From Sporosarcina ureae (GTDB taxonomy: Bacteria; Bacillota; Bacilli; Bacillales_A; Planococcaceae): a stretch of DNA of 64,000 nucleotides. A program made the position numbers and the translations under genes. How positions within the stretch are numbered: position 1 is the stretch's first letter; each line of letters starts with the position of its first letter. The notes beneath the pieces are model-generated. The model was not told the DNA's origin. It saw nothing but the letters and a program-made list of their open reading frames with translations, and made no database searches. The DNA lies in NCBI RefSeq assembly GCF_002101375.1, contig NZ_CP015207.1, positions 310,001 through 374,000 on the forward strand, in the 5' to 3' direction. Positions 17,531 through 25,745 of this stretch are shown one piece after another.

Positions 17531-18190
17531 TTAGGCTAACTGTACGAATTTAAAATTAATCTCATTTGGTTTCCTTGCATAAACCCTTATTTCTTGGTTA
17601 CTGACCCATTTAACATCTCCCAAAAACGGATATAATAGATCAAATCGTGGCTTTTCTTTATAAAGGAGCTTTGTACATATTTTCTTTTGGTTCTTATCTT
17701 CAACTATTAATGAGGCTGTACAATCATATAATCCAATTTCAATTTCAATCTTTGCTTTCAATTTGCGATTCGGACTTGATTTAGGCTTTTTATATATTTT
17801 TTTGAATATATAATGTTGTTCAATTACCTTCTCATAAGCATAAAGAAAAGGAGTTTCATCCCAACCCTTTTCTTTAATTACAACGCGTAATCCAGCCATC
17901 ATTAACTCAAGTGTCTTTTTTTTCTTATCAATATCTGATAAGCTGTAAAAATCACTTACACGATATGGAATTGTTACTGGTAAAACACCATCCATGATAA
18001 TCGGTTCACATGTATATTCAGCATTTGGAAAACAATCAAACTGAACACCAGAAATGTCTTCAAAATTTATTTTAGGTAGAAATTGTTCGAATAAATAAAC
18101 AATACAATTTGTTTCAAAATAAAATTGAGTTTGCTTTGGTTTACTATGCTCTGGTGAACAATCGTTAAAATTAAATCCCATAAATAACAT
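17531..18190 (-). CDS. hypothetical protein, putative immunity protein
   Basis: A 219-aa soluble protein that I cannot assign to a named family. It is beta-rich, with a central helical part (SDIDKKKKTLELMMAGLRVV) and a basic KKPKSSPNRKLKAKIEIEIG stretch. It begins 17 bases after a frameshifted toxin-like tip read on the same strand. That spacing and order are typical of an immunity gene following its toxin. An AAAGGGG site precedes ATG 18190. The immunity role is inferred from context only. Confidence 0.5.
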   Translation of the reverse strand: MLFMGFNFNDCSPEHSKPKQTQFYFETNCIVYLFEQFLPKINFEDISGVQFDCFPNAEYTCEPIIMDGVLPVTIPYRVSDFYSLSDIDKKKKTLELMMAGLRVVIKEKGWDETPFLYAYEKVIEQHYIFKKIYKKPKSSPNRKLKAKIEIEIGLYDCTASLIVEDKNQKKICTKLLYKEKPRFDLLYPFLGDVKWVSNQEIRVYARKPNEINFKFVQLA

Positions 18191-18206
18191 TTATCAACAT
18201 ACCCCT

Positions 18207-18391
18207 TTATGGTCTAGAGTGATACTTCTTATTATTAAGTCTACCTTTGTTCCTAAGCTTAGCCGCTGTACTACTTTCCCACGCTAATATTGCCGCCCCC
18301 CTTTTACATTTCTTGTAATTATTCTAGCTTTAAATCTATCTTTTCCCCATTTATTAACTTGTGAATTTGCGCTTCTCGACATACCGTTTGT
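18207..18391 (-). pseudogene. frameshifted toxin-like tip fragment
   Basis: On the minus strand one frame reads NTNGMSRSANSQVNKWGKDR followed by FKARIITRNVKGGGNIS. After a one-base shift another reads WESSTAAKLRNKGRLNNKKY and ends at 18207. The basic, Gly/Asn-rich composition resembles the C-terminal toxin domains of RHS/WapA proteins. The 5' side is replaced by a short REP-like hairpin (18401-18423). A further fragment, at 18422-18490, reads GWHTRFILRDPDDEDDPM and then stops. No family assigned. Confidence 0.45.
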
Positions 18392-18400
18392 ATTTAGCGG

Positions 18401-18423
18401 AAGGTGCTGGGACCTGGCACCTT
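18401..18423. repeat. short REP-like hairpin
   Basis: AAGGTGC and GCACCTT flank TGGGACCTG, the outer part of the 47-bp REP family with the inner arms missing. Confidence 0.5.
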
Positions 18424-18497
18424 ACATAGGATCATCTTCATCGTCTGGGTCACGTAAGATAAAACGAGTATGCCATCCTATACATTTATAAATTAAT

Positions 18498-18532
18498 AAG
18501 ACCGTTCAAAAACAGCTTGAACGGTCTTTTTT
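18498..18532. terminator. strong bidirectional terminator
   Basis: AAGACCGTTCAA and TTGAACGGTCTT form a perfect 12-base stem with a seven-base loop. It is followed by TTTT on the plus strand and ATT-rich sequence on the minus strand. It lies 23 bases beyond the stop of the RraB-like gene. Confidence 0.85.
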
Positions 18533-18554
18533 CACAATCCTTATTCTTACTTGA

Positions 18555-18872
18555 TTAGTCTACCATTACTCCCCAGCCGTCACTGTATGCATCGAATGGT
18601 TTGACTAATTCATCTAGCTTTTCCTGCATATCCATAATTGATTGATATTCCAACAACATATTTATTTGAACAGTACAATACCACTCATCGTATTCTTCAT
18701 CATAAAACCCTTCTACTTTATAATCATTATGGTGTAGAACAGTTAAAGCTGATTGTAAACTCTCTTCATTTGCACAAGCTATTTGAAAATCAACATCATG
18801 TGGTTGACTGAAATCAACACCTTCTTTTTTTAATGATTTCAACACTTGTCCATCTGCATCATTCGGAAACAT
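18555..18872 (-). CDS. RraB-family (regulator of RNase E B-like) protein
   Basis: A 105-aa acidic protein matching the RraB/DUF695-neighbour fold seen in many immunity loci: MFPNDADGQVLKSLKKEGVD at the start and YDEEYDEWYCTVQINMLL in the middle. E. coli RraB inhibits RNase E, but in Firmicutes such proteins often stand beside toxin genes and may be immunity proteins. GGAGAGG lies eight bases before the ATG. The start overlaps by 14 bases the original reading frame of the upstream LRR gene, implying translational coupling. A strong terminator follows. Confidence 0.7.
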   Translation of the reverse strand: MFPNDADGQVLKSLKKEGVDFSQPHDVDFQIACANEESLQSALTVLHHNDYKVEGFYDEEYDEWYCTVQINMLLEYQSIMDMQEKLDELVKPFDAYSDGWGVMVD

Positions 18873-19499
18873 TTAATAACCCTCTCCTCTTTTGTTCTAA
18901 TAATCTGTCAACTTGTTCATCTTTTTTATTGTAATGTTGCTTATTTAGAAAACCTACGGATGTAATATTTGGGTGTTCTATAATAGGTGTTAAATCTCCA
19001 CTTAATATATTGGTATTAACAAAAATAAACTTTTCAAGGTTAGGAAAATGCTTTAAAAATCTAGGTTCTCTATCGGTTGAATACTACACAACTTTAATAT
19101 TTTTAGGTTTTTTAAAGTATACAATTCCTTTGATACACTCAATTTCTTAGCATGATCTATACAAAGTACTTCTAAAAGTTCCGCTAAATTTGTAATGCCT
19201 TCCCATGAAGATAAACTTCTACAGTAATCGACATTCAAACGTCTAAGTTCTTTACATTTCGATACATCTATGAAATCCGTTATATTTGTAAGAGATAAAT
19301 CTAAACTAATTAGCTTTGGGAATTTTTCAAAATCATAGAAATTACTATATTTACTGTTTTTCTCTTTGTATGAATATAAATTTAAAAATCTCACATCATT
19401 AAAATTCACATCAATTTGTCCGGCATTTAAATCATGCCCTAATAATTGATCTCTTCCTATATTGTCATAATTTATAGTTACACTTAACCACGGTTTCAT
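18859..19499 (-). pseudogene. leucine-rich-repeat protein, frameshifted in a T-run
   Basis: From ATG 19499 an intact frame encodes 148 aa with LRR-like units (KLISLDLSLTNITDF, ELRRLNVDYCRSLSSWEGI, NLKILKLCSIQPIENL). It stops at 19053 just after ENLDF. One base out of frame the LRR sequence resumes (LKHFPNLEKFIFVNTN, then ITSVGFLNKQHY) and ends at a TGA at 18859, inside the next gene. Five Ts are present near 19055 where six would keep the frame. The full protein would be about 213 aa. It is one member of the immunity-like gene run. A sequencing error or slippage-type phase variation cannot be excluded. Confidence 0.65.
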
Positions 19500-19657
19500 C
19501 TATTAATACACCTCAAATTTAGATGTTCTAGTTCATTTATACATAAAAACACACCTTAAGATTATAGTAATCCAAAGGAGATAAACGGTATATCCTATTA
19601 AACTATATTCTAATGCCTCATATTTATTTTAATTCTATATTTACTACGACTATTATA

Positions 19658-20149
19658 TTAAAATATATTTACTCCCATCTCAAACAAATTAGTATTAAAT
19701 GTTTCAGGGATATCTTTGTTAGAGTGGATAATAATACTAAAAGGTACAACTTCACTCTGATAATTATTGCCATCTCGCCAGTCTCTAATAGACGACATCA
19801 AAATCTCAAAAAAATTTTCCCTTTCGCTTAAATCTTTTGATAATAATAACTCGAAATTATTAATAAATATCACAAAAAAACTACTTTCCAACCATTCTAA
19901 ATCATTAATACATTCATCAAAAGAATCCCAATTCTCCGAGAAGTAACTCGGAAAATTTAAATTCAAGTAAAATTGTTTTAATAATTCCTTTTTTGTCAAA
20001 CAAAATTCTCCATTGATTATCGCGTGAAATAATTGAGTTTCTTTCACAGACTCAACTTGACAGTATACATGATTAAACTTATCGGTATCTCTTGTAAAAT
20101 GTATATATGGACCTTCTAGACGTTTTAAATTTATATTGTATTGTTCCAT
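19658..20149 (-). CDS. barstar-family ribonuclease inhibitor
   Basis: About 163 aa with the barstar signature: KKELLKQFYLNLNFPSYFSE followed by NWDSFDECINDLEWL. There is a long C-terminal hydrophobic strand region (FFVIFINNFELLL). Barstar proteins bind and block barnase-type RNases, so this is a probable immunity protein. The start is set at ATG 20149 (AAGG eight bases before it) rather than the GTG at 20158. It is the first immunity-like gene downstream of the RHS tip fragment. No intact barnase domain is visible nearby. Confidence 0.8.
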   Translation of the reverse strand: MEQYNINLKRLEGPYIHFTRDTDKFNHVYCQVESVKETQLFHAIINGEFCLTKKELLKQFYLNLNFPSYFSENWDSFDECINDLEWLESSFFVIFINNFELLLSKDLSERENFFEILMSSIRDWRDGNNYQSEVVPFSIIIHSNKDIPETFNTNLFEMGVNIF

Positions 20150-20378
20150 TTTGGTCACCTTCTATCAATTTTCAAAAATGATTTATAATAATTTTTTACG
20201 ATTTTTTGTATATTATGACTTACCATTCTTACCAATAACAAGTCGCTGAGCCCCTCTGTTTACTCTCTTTTTATAAAGATTCACATCATATTCTCTTTAG
20301 CTTGTATTGTTTGGAAGTCTGTTTTCTTTTTTTTAAAACGCGAGCACCTTTATAATTTTTTTATTGGTTTAAAATTCT

Positions 20379-20564
20379 TTAACGCCTAATATTTTTTATC
20401 TTTTTATAAGCTTTATAAAGTCTATAACCTCCAACTGGAAGAGGAATAAATTGCGCGAAATGACCATCTGGATCTGTCATCATTATAAGATTACTGTCCG
20501 CATAAGTATAGCCCTTCATCGCAATTGGATCATCTGGGTCTGGGCACGCGAAAGGAAGCTTCAT
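20379..20564 (-). pseudogene. RHS-repeat core C-terminal fragment of a polymorphic toxin
   Basis: The 61-codon frame contains CPDPDDPIAMKGYTYADSNL followed by IMMTDPDGHF. This is the conserved end of the RHS-associated core domain found in WapA/RHS toxins (DPDD..GYTYA.NNP...DPDG). Only about 25 residues follow it (PVGGYRLYKAYKKIKN), too short for a normal toxin domain. The thousands of bases that should encode the rest of the toxin are missing; upstream lies a REP element and then an unrelated SLH gene. It is therefore a stranded tip. Confidence 0.75.
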
Positions 20565-20608
20565 CTTCTTTTGTTTATAGTGTCACAGCCGTTTCAGGAT
20601 CACTAAAA

Positions 20609-20714
20609 GGTACCAGTGACGTGTCATTGATTGAAAATACACTTGTTTCTGTATCGTCTGTTCAACTATTTCTCTCCCAAATCCATGGCTTTTTTAGTTT
20701 TGGGACCTGGTACG
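20609..20714. repeat. split REP-like element with an internal insert
   Basis: GGTACCAGTGACGTGTCA at the left and TTTTGGGACCTGGTACG at the right form the two outer ends of the 47-bp family. Here they are separated by about 75 bases of unrelated sequence. Confidence 0.45.
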
Positions 20715-20715
20715 T

Positions 20716-20766
20716 TAAATAAAAAATACCTGCAACAAACTTTGACTCAAGTTGGCTGCAGGTATT
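20716..20766 (-). terminator. terminator of the SLH-protein gene
   Basis: AATACCTGCA and TGCAGGTATT pair over ten bases, with an inner AACTT/AAGTT stem. The minus strand continues into TTTTTTATTT. It lies about 60 bases past the stop at 20829. Confidence 0.85.
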
Positions 20767-20828
20767 ATAAATTACTTTTTCAGTTTCTACTCTCATTATC
20801 TACTACAACCTATTTTTAAAAATCAAGT

Positions 20829-22043
20829 TCAGTTGGCGTCTAACATCTTTGACGTCTTCACTTTATAATACAACATATGTGCATCCGGAACGTTCACTTC
20901 CACTGCGTAGCGCGCTTCTTTTCCGTTAGTAAAGCGGACTATCGCGATGAAGTTGCCGGGCTTGTTGACACGAATGAACACATCCGGCGAATCGGTATAC
21001 CCTTCAAACGGCATGTTGTCGGATAAGACTTCCCCGTCCGTCCGCACGAAACGAATAGTTTCAACCTCTTCATCCGCCGCCAGTTTCAGACGCGCCCGCG
21101 TCTTTAAAATATCGCTCGCGTAGAGTAACTGCACCTTCAGTTTGCCATCGACTTTCTTCACATCCACATAGTATTTATGATAGTAGCGTTTGATATTTTG
21201 ATCTTCCATACCATAATTACCGCCGATCTGTAATGTTCCTCTTCCTTCTTTAAGCGGAGTTACTTGCAACCGATCGCCAGTATATCCTGAAGGTGTCTGT
21301 CTGCCTTTAATGATGGCTGCGTGATATACTTCCGAGTTGACCGCAAATTCATCCGTGTCCTCATCGGTCATTATTTCCGAGAAACGCAGCATTGGACCCC
21401 ATGTCTTTAATGAATAGGACTCGGGTTGGACACACTCCGTTAGTTGCATCAACTTCGCTGCCTGTCCTCTTGTCACCCATTCATTGATGCCGAATCTATC
21501 GGACGTTACGCCTGTTGTAATACCGAGTTTGTGCAGAATCAAGACATTCGCGCCATGCGACGTGTTGGGCTTGACGTCATGGAATGGATTTTCTTCCGCG
21601 TTAAAAGCAAAGCGTGGTAAATCGAATGCTTTCACGAGGATGGAAGCCAATTGTCCCCGTTTGACGGGATCATTCGGCCCGAATCTTCCGTCTTCATAGC
21701 CCCCGATCACTTCAAGCTCCGCAAGCTTAGCAATGGCATTATGATAGCCATTTGCTTTCGAGACGTCCTTGAATCCAGGATCCTTCACCATATAATCCGG
21801 ATTCAGTCCCATCAACTTTGCAATAATTGCCGCTGTCTGACCGCGCGTGATTGGATTGCCTGGCTTAAATAAGCCGTCCGCATATCCCGTAATAATATGG
21901 CGTTCGGCCAATTCATTGACCGCCTCCGCAAAGTGCTTGGTATCGGGAACATCCGTGAACTTCTGGTTGCTTGCAGCCATACTTGATAATGGCAAGCTGA
22001 GGGCAAGAGCCACCGCGCCAAATGTTATCCAAATCTTTTTCAT
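20829..22043 (-). CDS. S-layer-homology (SLH) domain protein, secreted
   Basis: A 404-aa exported protein. A signal peptide (KKIWITFGAVALALSLPLSS, cleavage near SMAA) is followed by three SLH domains at about 27-200: FTDVP...ITRGQTAAIIAKL, FKDVS...VKRGQLASILVKA, and FHDVK...VTRGQAAKLMQLT. SLH domains bind pyruvylated secondary cell-wall polymer, so it sits in the wall. The remaining 200 residues are beta-rich with no family I recognise, so its own activity is unknown. AAGGAAG precedes the ATG. It is transcribed alone with its own terminator. Confidence 0.88.
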   Translation of the reverse strand: MKKIWITFGAVALALSLPLSSMAASNQKFTDVPDTKHFAEAVNELAERHIITGYADGLFKPGNPITRGQTAAIIAKLMGLNPDYMVKDPGFKDVSKANGYHNAIAKLAELEVIGGYEDGRFGPNDPVKRGQLASILVKAFDLPRFAFNAEENPFHDVKPNTSHGANVLILHKLGITTGVTSDRFGINEWVTRGQAAKLMQLTECVQPESYSLKTWGPMLRFSEIMTDEDTDEFAVNSEVYHAAIIKGRQTPSGYTGDRLQVTPLKEGRGTLQIGGNYGMEDQNIKRYYHKYYVDVKKVDGKLKVQLLYASDILKTRARLKLAADEEVETIRFVRTDGEVLSDNMPFEGYTDSPDVFIRVNKPGNFIAIVRFTNGKEARYAVEVNVPDAHMLYYKVKTSKMLDAN

Positions 22044-22201
22044 TGTGTTTCTTCCTTTCTAGTATGTAATCATAGATCAACGTACAGACGGAGAAATTCG
22101 AAAATAGTTTCATTGGATTTATACTATATTTATAGCCATAGACAGATCTCTTCGCAATCGTAAAATGGTGGCAATACTACTGATGAAAGGATGGATGAAA
22201 T

Positions 22202-23002
22202 ATGCTGCAATGGATTTCGACCCAATTGACACTCAACGGCACACCGCTTGAGCAAATCAGCCAAGTTCAGACGCTCTTCGCCCAGCAATTCGAATTTGAA
22301 AACCTGGATGTCTTACTGGCGAATGAAGAGCCTATTACCGAGCGATATCTTCAAAATAAAATGATTAGACACGGACGCGGTGGTTTGTGCTATGAACTCA
22401 ATGGCCTGCTGTATATCGCACTCAGGGACCTAGGTTTCCCCGTACAACTCGCCGCGGCTACAATTTGGGCACCGCCACCACGTGATCACTATGTCCTCGA
22501 TCGTACACATATCGTGAATTTGCTCCATTACGAAAATACACTGTACGTAATCGACAGTGGTTTCGGCAACAATCTCGTCATGCAACCCGTCGCACTCGAT
22601 AGCGATCCCGTCACTTCGCCTGCTGGTACATTCCGGTTGCGGAGTGAAACTACTGAAAAAGGCACAATGGTATTTGAACAACTGACGGATAATGGCTGGG
22701 AACGTCGCTATGGTCTCTATCCCGACGTAATCGACTGGACACATTTGGACCACGTCAAACAGCAGATCCATCACAGTCCTGAATCTTCATTCAACAAAGC
22801 GTTGCTCATCGCCAAAGTAACAAACGACGGCACGTACTCGATTAATGAAGATCGTTACCATCGAAAATGTAGTGACGACGAAGAAACTCTGCCGTTCCAA
22901 GATCATGATGACTTACTCGAACAAGTCAGACAGCATGCAGCTCCAGCTGTTTATGAAGCGACTGAGAAGTATATTAACCAGCAAAAAACCTCCTACGACT
23001 GA
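22202..23002 (+). CDS. arylamine N-acetyltransferase
   Basis: A 266-aa cytosolic enzyme that transfers acetyl from acetyl-CoA to arylamines or hydrazines by a ping-pong reaction. The catalytic triad is visible: C63 in RGGLCYELNG, H103 in RTHIVNLL and D118 in VIDSGFGN. The length matches bacterial NATs. It is monocistronic. Its stop codon lies inside the loop of its own terminator hairpin. A degraded copy of its last 60 bases plus the terminator occurs again at 25746-25831. Confidence 0.92.
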   Translation: MLQWISTQLTLNGTPLEQISQVQTLFAQQFEFENLDVLLANEEPITERYLQNKMIRHGRGGLCYELNGLLYIALRDLGFPVQLAAATIWAPPPRDHYVLDRTHIVNLLHYENTLYVIDSGFGNNLVMQPVALDSDPVTSPAGTFRLRSETTEKGTMVFEQLTDNGWERRYGLYPDVIDWTHLDHVKQQIHHSPESSFNKALLIAKVTNDGTYSINEDRYHRKCSDDEETLPFQDHDDLLEQVRQHAAPAVYEATEKYINQQKTSYD

Positions 23003-23025
23003 TTTTGGTCGTAGAAGGTTGTTTG
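22987..23025 (+). terminator. terminator overlapping the end of the N-acetyltransferase gene
   Basis: AACCTCCTACGAC and GTCGTAGAAGGTT form a 12-pair stem with one mismatch. The TGA stop (23000-23002) is in the loop, and GTTTG follows. Confidence 0.8.
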
Positions 23026-23035
23026 TATGTAAAAT

Positions 23036-23082
23036 GGTGCCAAGTCCCAATACTAGTCTGAAATGTCGAAGGATCTGACACC
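23036..23082. repeat. REP-like 47-bp element, degraded full copy
   Basis: GGTGCCAAGTCCCAATACTA ... GGATCTGACACC keeps the outer arms and 47-base length, but the inner arms have drifted. It lies between the convergent N-acetyltransferase and msrA genes. Confidence 0.7.
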
Positions 23083-23095
23083 CAATATGCTAGTA

Positions 23096-23629
23096 TTACT
23101 TACCCCAGTGCTCAGCAATGAATTCATTGCGCCCCGAACGTGCACGATCCTCTTCGTAATGGTCTTTTTCTTTTATGTAATAATCTTGATGGTATTCTTC
23201 AGCCCGATAGAACGTTTCTGCTCGTCGGATTGGTGTCACGATCGGTTTTGTGAAAATGCCACTTGCCGCTAGAGCTTCTTTTGATTTTTCGGCAGCTTCC
23301 CGTTGCGCCTCTGTGTAATAAAAAATAGCGGTTGTGTAGGATAAGCCGCGGTCTTGAAATTGACCTTCTGCATCTGTTGGATCGATTTGTTGCCAGTATA
23401 CTTCAAGTAACTTCTCATAAGGAAATAGTACAGGATCAAACGTGATTTCAACGACTTCTATATGACCAGATGTACCTTTTTTCACATCTTCATATGTCGG
23501 ATTATCGAGATGCCCGCCCATATAACCAGACACGATGTCGTGGACTCCTGGCCATTCTTTAAACGGTTTCACCATGCACCAAAAACACCCTCCTGCAAAT
23601 GCTGCTTTTTCTATTTTTTCATCAGCCAA
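23096..23629 (-). CDS. msrA: peptide-methionine (S)-S-oxide reductase MsrA
   Basis: A 177-aa repair enzyme that reduces methionine-S-sulfoxide in proteins. The active site GGCFWC (C15) is followed by MVKPFKEWPGVHDIVSGYMG, and the later DPTDAEGQFQDRG stretch is diagnostic. The start is TTG at 23629, chosen because GGAGAGGG lies five to six bases upstream and the nearby ATG is out of frame. No msrB follows it. It is probably monocistronic. Confidence 0.93.
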   Translation of the reverse strand: MADEKIEKAAFAGGCFWCMVKPFKEWPGVHDIVSGYMGGHLDNPTYEDVKKGTSGHIEVVEITFDPVLFPYEKLLEVYWQQIDPTDAEGQFQDRGLSYTTAIFYYTEAQREAAEKSKEALAASGIFTKPIVTPIRRAETFYRAEEYHQDYYIKEKDHYEEDRARSGRNEFIAEHWGK

Positions 23630-23675
23630 TTCTACCCTCTCCTTTTATGTGATATGAAGCATGAATTTTAAAAGC

Positions 23676-23722
23676 GTGTCAGGTCCCTACACAATTCATA
23701 ATAATGTCGGAATCTGGTACCC
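23676..23722. repeat. REP-like 47-bp element forming the 3' end of a gene
   Basis: GTGTCAGGTCCCTACACAAT ... GTCGGAATCTGGTACCC. The right half encodes the last residues (GYQIPTLL) and stop of the nucleotidyltransferase gene at 23696. Confidence 0.7.
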
Positions 23723-24415
23723 AAAATCAGTGTTTCTCCGAAATTCAAGGATTCTTTGATAATCTTCTATGACGTCTATTTCTGACCAAAACATACCCCT
23801 AACGTCTACAACATTTATAGTTATCTCATCTATAAATGAATATAAAACGTTTTCCCACCAAAAATTGTGATTTTGCTCTTTTATTAGTTCCTCCAGTCTC
23901 TCTACGAACTTCTCCAAAAATATTTTCTTGATTTTTGCTATGCCTACATATTCCCCACTATATTCTTTTAATTCTTTACCATGCCCGATTAGCTGATTAT
24001 TATTGCAATAGAAAAGGTAATCTAGTTCACTATTCGAATCCATTAGGAAAGTTTGTTCATACCTAGAGCTTAGTAGCTTGTCTAACATATTCTGCTCAAA
24101 GTATACATCTGCATTCGCTATGATAATATCTTCGTCTTTAAGTTCGTTTCTCGAAAACCATAGAGAGGCTACACTATTTGTAACACTATAAAACGGATTG
24201 AAATAATACTTAACATCGAGATCGCATAGAAGATCCTTAATGATTTCCGCTTTATATCCCACAACAATTATAACTTCAATATTATTTCGTTGGAATAATT
24301 CAACAGTATGGCGGATTAATGACCTCCCTCCTATATCAAGTGAACATTTGGGCACGTCGCCAATATATTCGCTAATTCTTGTTCCTCTTCCACCAGCCAA
24401 TAAGATAGCTTTCAA
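23696..24415 (-). CDS. sugar/choline-type nucleotidyltransferase, possible 2-aminoethylphosphonate cytidylyltransferase
   Basis: A 239-aa NTP-transferase. The nucleotide loop LAGGRGTRI and PKCSLDIGGRSLIRHTVE are at the N-terminus. IIIANADVYF carries the metal-binding Asp, and WSEIDVIEDYQRI lies near the end. The pattern fits LicC-like or PntC-like cytidylyltransferases that activate phosphocholine or 2-aminoethylphosphonate with CTP. It lies 14 bases after an aminoethylphosphonate-transaminase-like gene, favouring the phosphonate reading. Its last eight residues are encoded by a REP-like element, so the native C-terminus may have been replaced. PEP mutase is not in this window. Confidence 0.7.
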   Translation of the reverse strand: MKAILLAGGRGTRISEYIGDVPKCSLDIGGRSLIRHTVELFQRNNIEVIIVVGYKAEIIKDLLCDLDVKYYFNPFYSVTNSVASLWFSRNELKDEDIIIANADVYFEQNMLDKLLSSRYEQTFLMDSNSELDYLFYCNNNQLIGHGKELKEYSGEYVGIAKIKKIFLEKFVERLEELIKEQNHNFWWENVLYSFIDEITINVVDVRGMFWSEIDVIEDYQRILEFRRNTDFGYQIPTLL

Positions 24416-24429
24416 ATATAACCCTCCCT

Positions 24430-25500
24430 TTATGAAATAGTTTTTAAATTTTTCTTTATTTCATCTAGTAGATATTGGTTATTTTCGATAGTAATTGCAC
24501 CGAGATGTCCGACTCTAAATATCTTACAACTTAATTCTCCTCCGTTAGGCATTACATATATATCACTATTCATCTTAAGAGATTGAACAACTGATTCAGG
24601 ACTTATTGATCTAAGTGGACTTACAGCTGTTAATGCGTTTGAAGGACTTTTAGTTGGAATTTCAAAAGGCAGTTTGATAATTTCATTTCTAAAATGAATG
24701 GCAAGTTCTCTAGTTTCTTTAATTATTTTTGTAACACTCTTTTTATCAATATACTTCAATTTTTCATTCAATTGTAACAAATTACTTACGGCTGGAGTAT
24801 AGGGAGTCTGCCCTCTTTCACCGTCAGACAAATATTTGTTGAAGTTAAAGTATACGCTTTTAAAGGAAATCTCTCTCACACGATCTTGTGATTTTTTGTC
24901 GAGAACAACATAGGACATACCCGGCGGGAGCCCTAATGCTTTCTGGGAGCTAATAATAACTGCATTAGCAGTACTTCCTTCCATGTCAAAAGGATCGGCT
25001 AAATATGAACTAATTGCGTCTATTACTAGGAGTAAATGATTTTTTTTACAAAACTCCTTAACTAAATTTATATCATAGAGTACACCTGTAGAGGTTTCAT
25101 GTATATTAATGAGAAGGCCGGTAAAACCTTTTTTATCGTAAGGAATTAAATCACCAATAGTTAAATCTTCAAAGAAGTTTAATTTAATCTCTTTATAATG
25201 TAGACTATGGACTTGGCAAATCTCTGAGAACCTAGAACCAAAAACTCCTCCATTTACAACAAGCAACTTGTCTTCTTGATCAAACAAATTTAAAACGGTT
25301 GCTTCCATTGCAGCTGTACCTGAGGCAGTTAAAAAAACAACTTTAGAATCTACGGGAGAGTTCATACTTTGTTTTAACAGCTCTTCACTTTCTAATGTCA
25401 TGGCAGAGAATTCTTCATTCCTAAAGTAAGGCATTTGTTTGGACCCTATTTTCAGCACTTCTTTATCAAGTGTGACAGGACCGACTGTGAAATTTAACAA
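24430..25500 (-). CDS. class V aminotransferase, 2-aminoethylphosphonate:pyruvate transaminase-like
   Basis: A 356-aa PLP enzyme. LNFTVGPVTL at the start, FLTASGTAAMEA, the cofactor-binding D161 (VIDAISSYLAD) and the Schiff-base lysine K187 (SSQKALGLPPG) are all present. The family includes PhnW-type 2-aminoethylphosphonate transaminases and alanine-glyoxylate transaminases. The adjacent cytidylyltransferase-like gene suggests a role in making, rather than degrading, an aminoalkyl-phosphonate (transaminating phosphonoacetaldehyde). The fused PntC proteins of Treponema carry the same two activities. The assignment is inferred from the pairing. Confidence 0.68.
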   Translation of the reverse strand: MLNFTVGPVTLDKEVLKIGSKQMPYFRNEEFSAMTLESEELLKQSMNSPVDSKVVFLTASGTAAMEATVLNLFDQEDKLLVVNGGVFGSRFSEICQVHSLHYKEIKLNFFEDLTIGDLIPYDKKGFTGLLINIHETSTGVLYDINLVKEFCKKNHLLLVIDAISSYLADPFDMEGSTANAVIISSQKALGLPPGMSYVVLDKKSQDRVREISFKSVYFNFNKYLSDGERGQTPYTPAVSNLLQLNEKLKYIDKKSVTKIIKETRELAIHFRNEIIKLPFEIPTKSPSNALTAVSPLRSISPESVVQSLKMNSDIYVMPNGGELSCKIFRVGHLGAITIENNQYLLDEIKKNLKTIS

Positions 25501-25745
25501 TATAGCTCCTCCCTCTATATGTGTTGATGTATCAATGGTTTGACCACCTTAGTTTAAATACACTTAAAGTATACACTAAGAGATATAAATAGTTATCTAA
25601 ATCTTCTATATAGTTAACGACACGTATTCATTTCAATGGAAATTCACGAAAATCCCTATTCTTTATCCCCACTTACTCCAAGATAGCGATCTTCCCCCTA
25701 ATCTAGCTAACAAACATTGGGACCTAGTATCTCGAATTTAAGACC
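25501..25745. other. upstream region of the transaminase pair, with a half REP element
   Basis: AT-rich leader of the transaminase gene followed by TTGGGACCTAGTATCTCGAA (about 25718-25737), a half copy of the REP family that abuts the duplicated N-acetyltransferase tail. No ORF is supportable. Confidence 0.4.
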
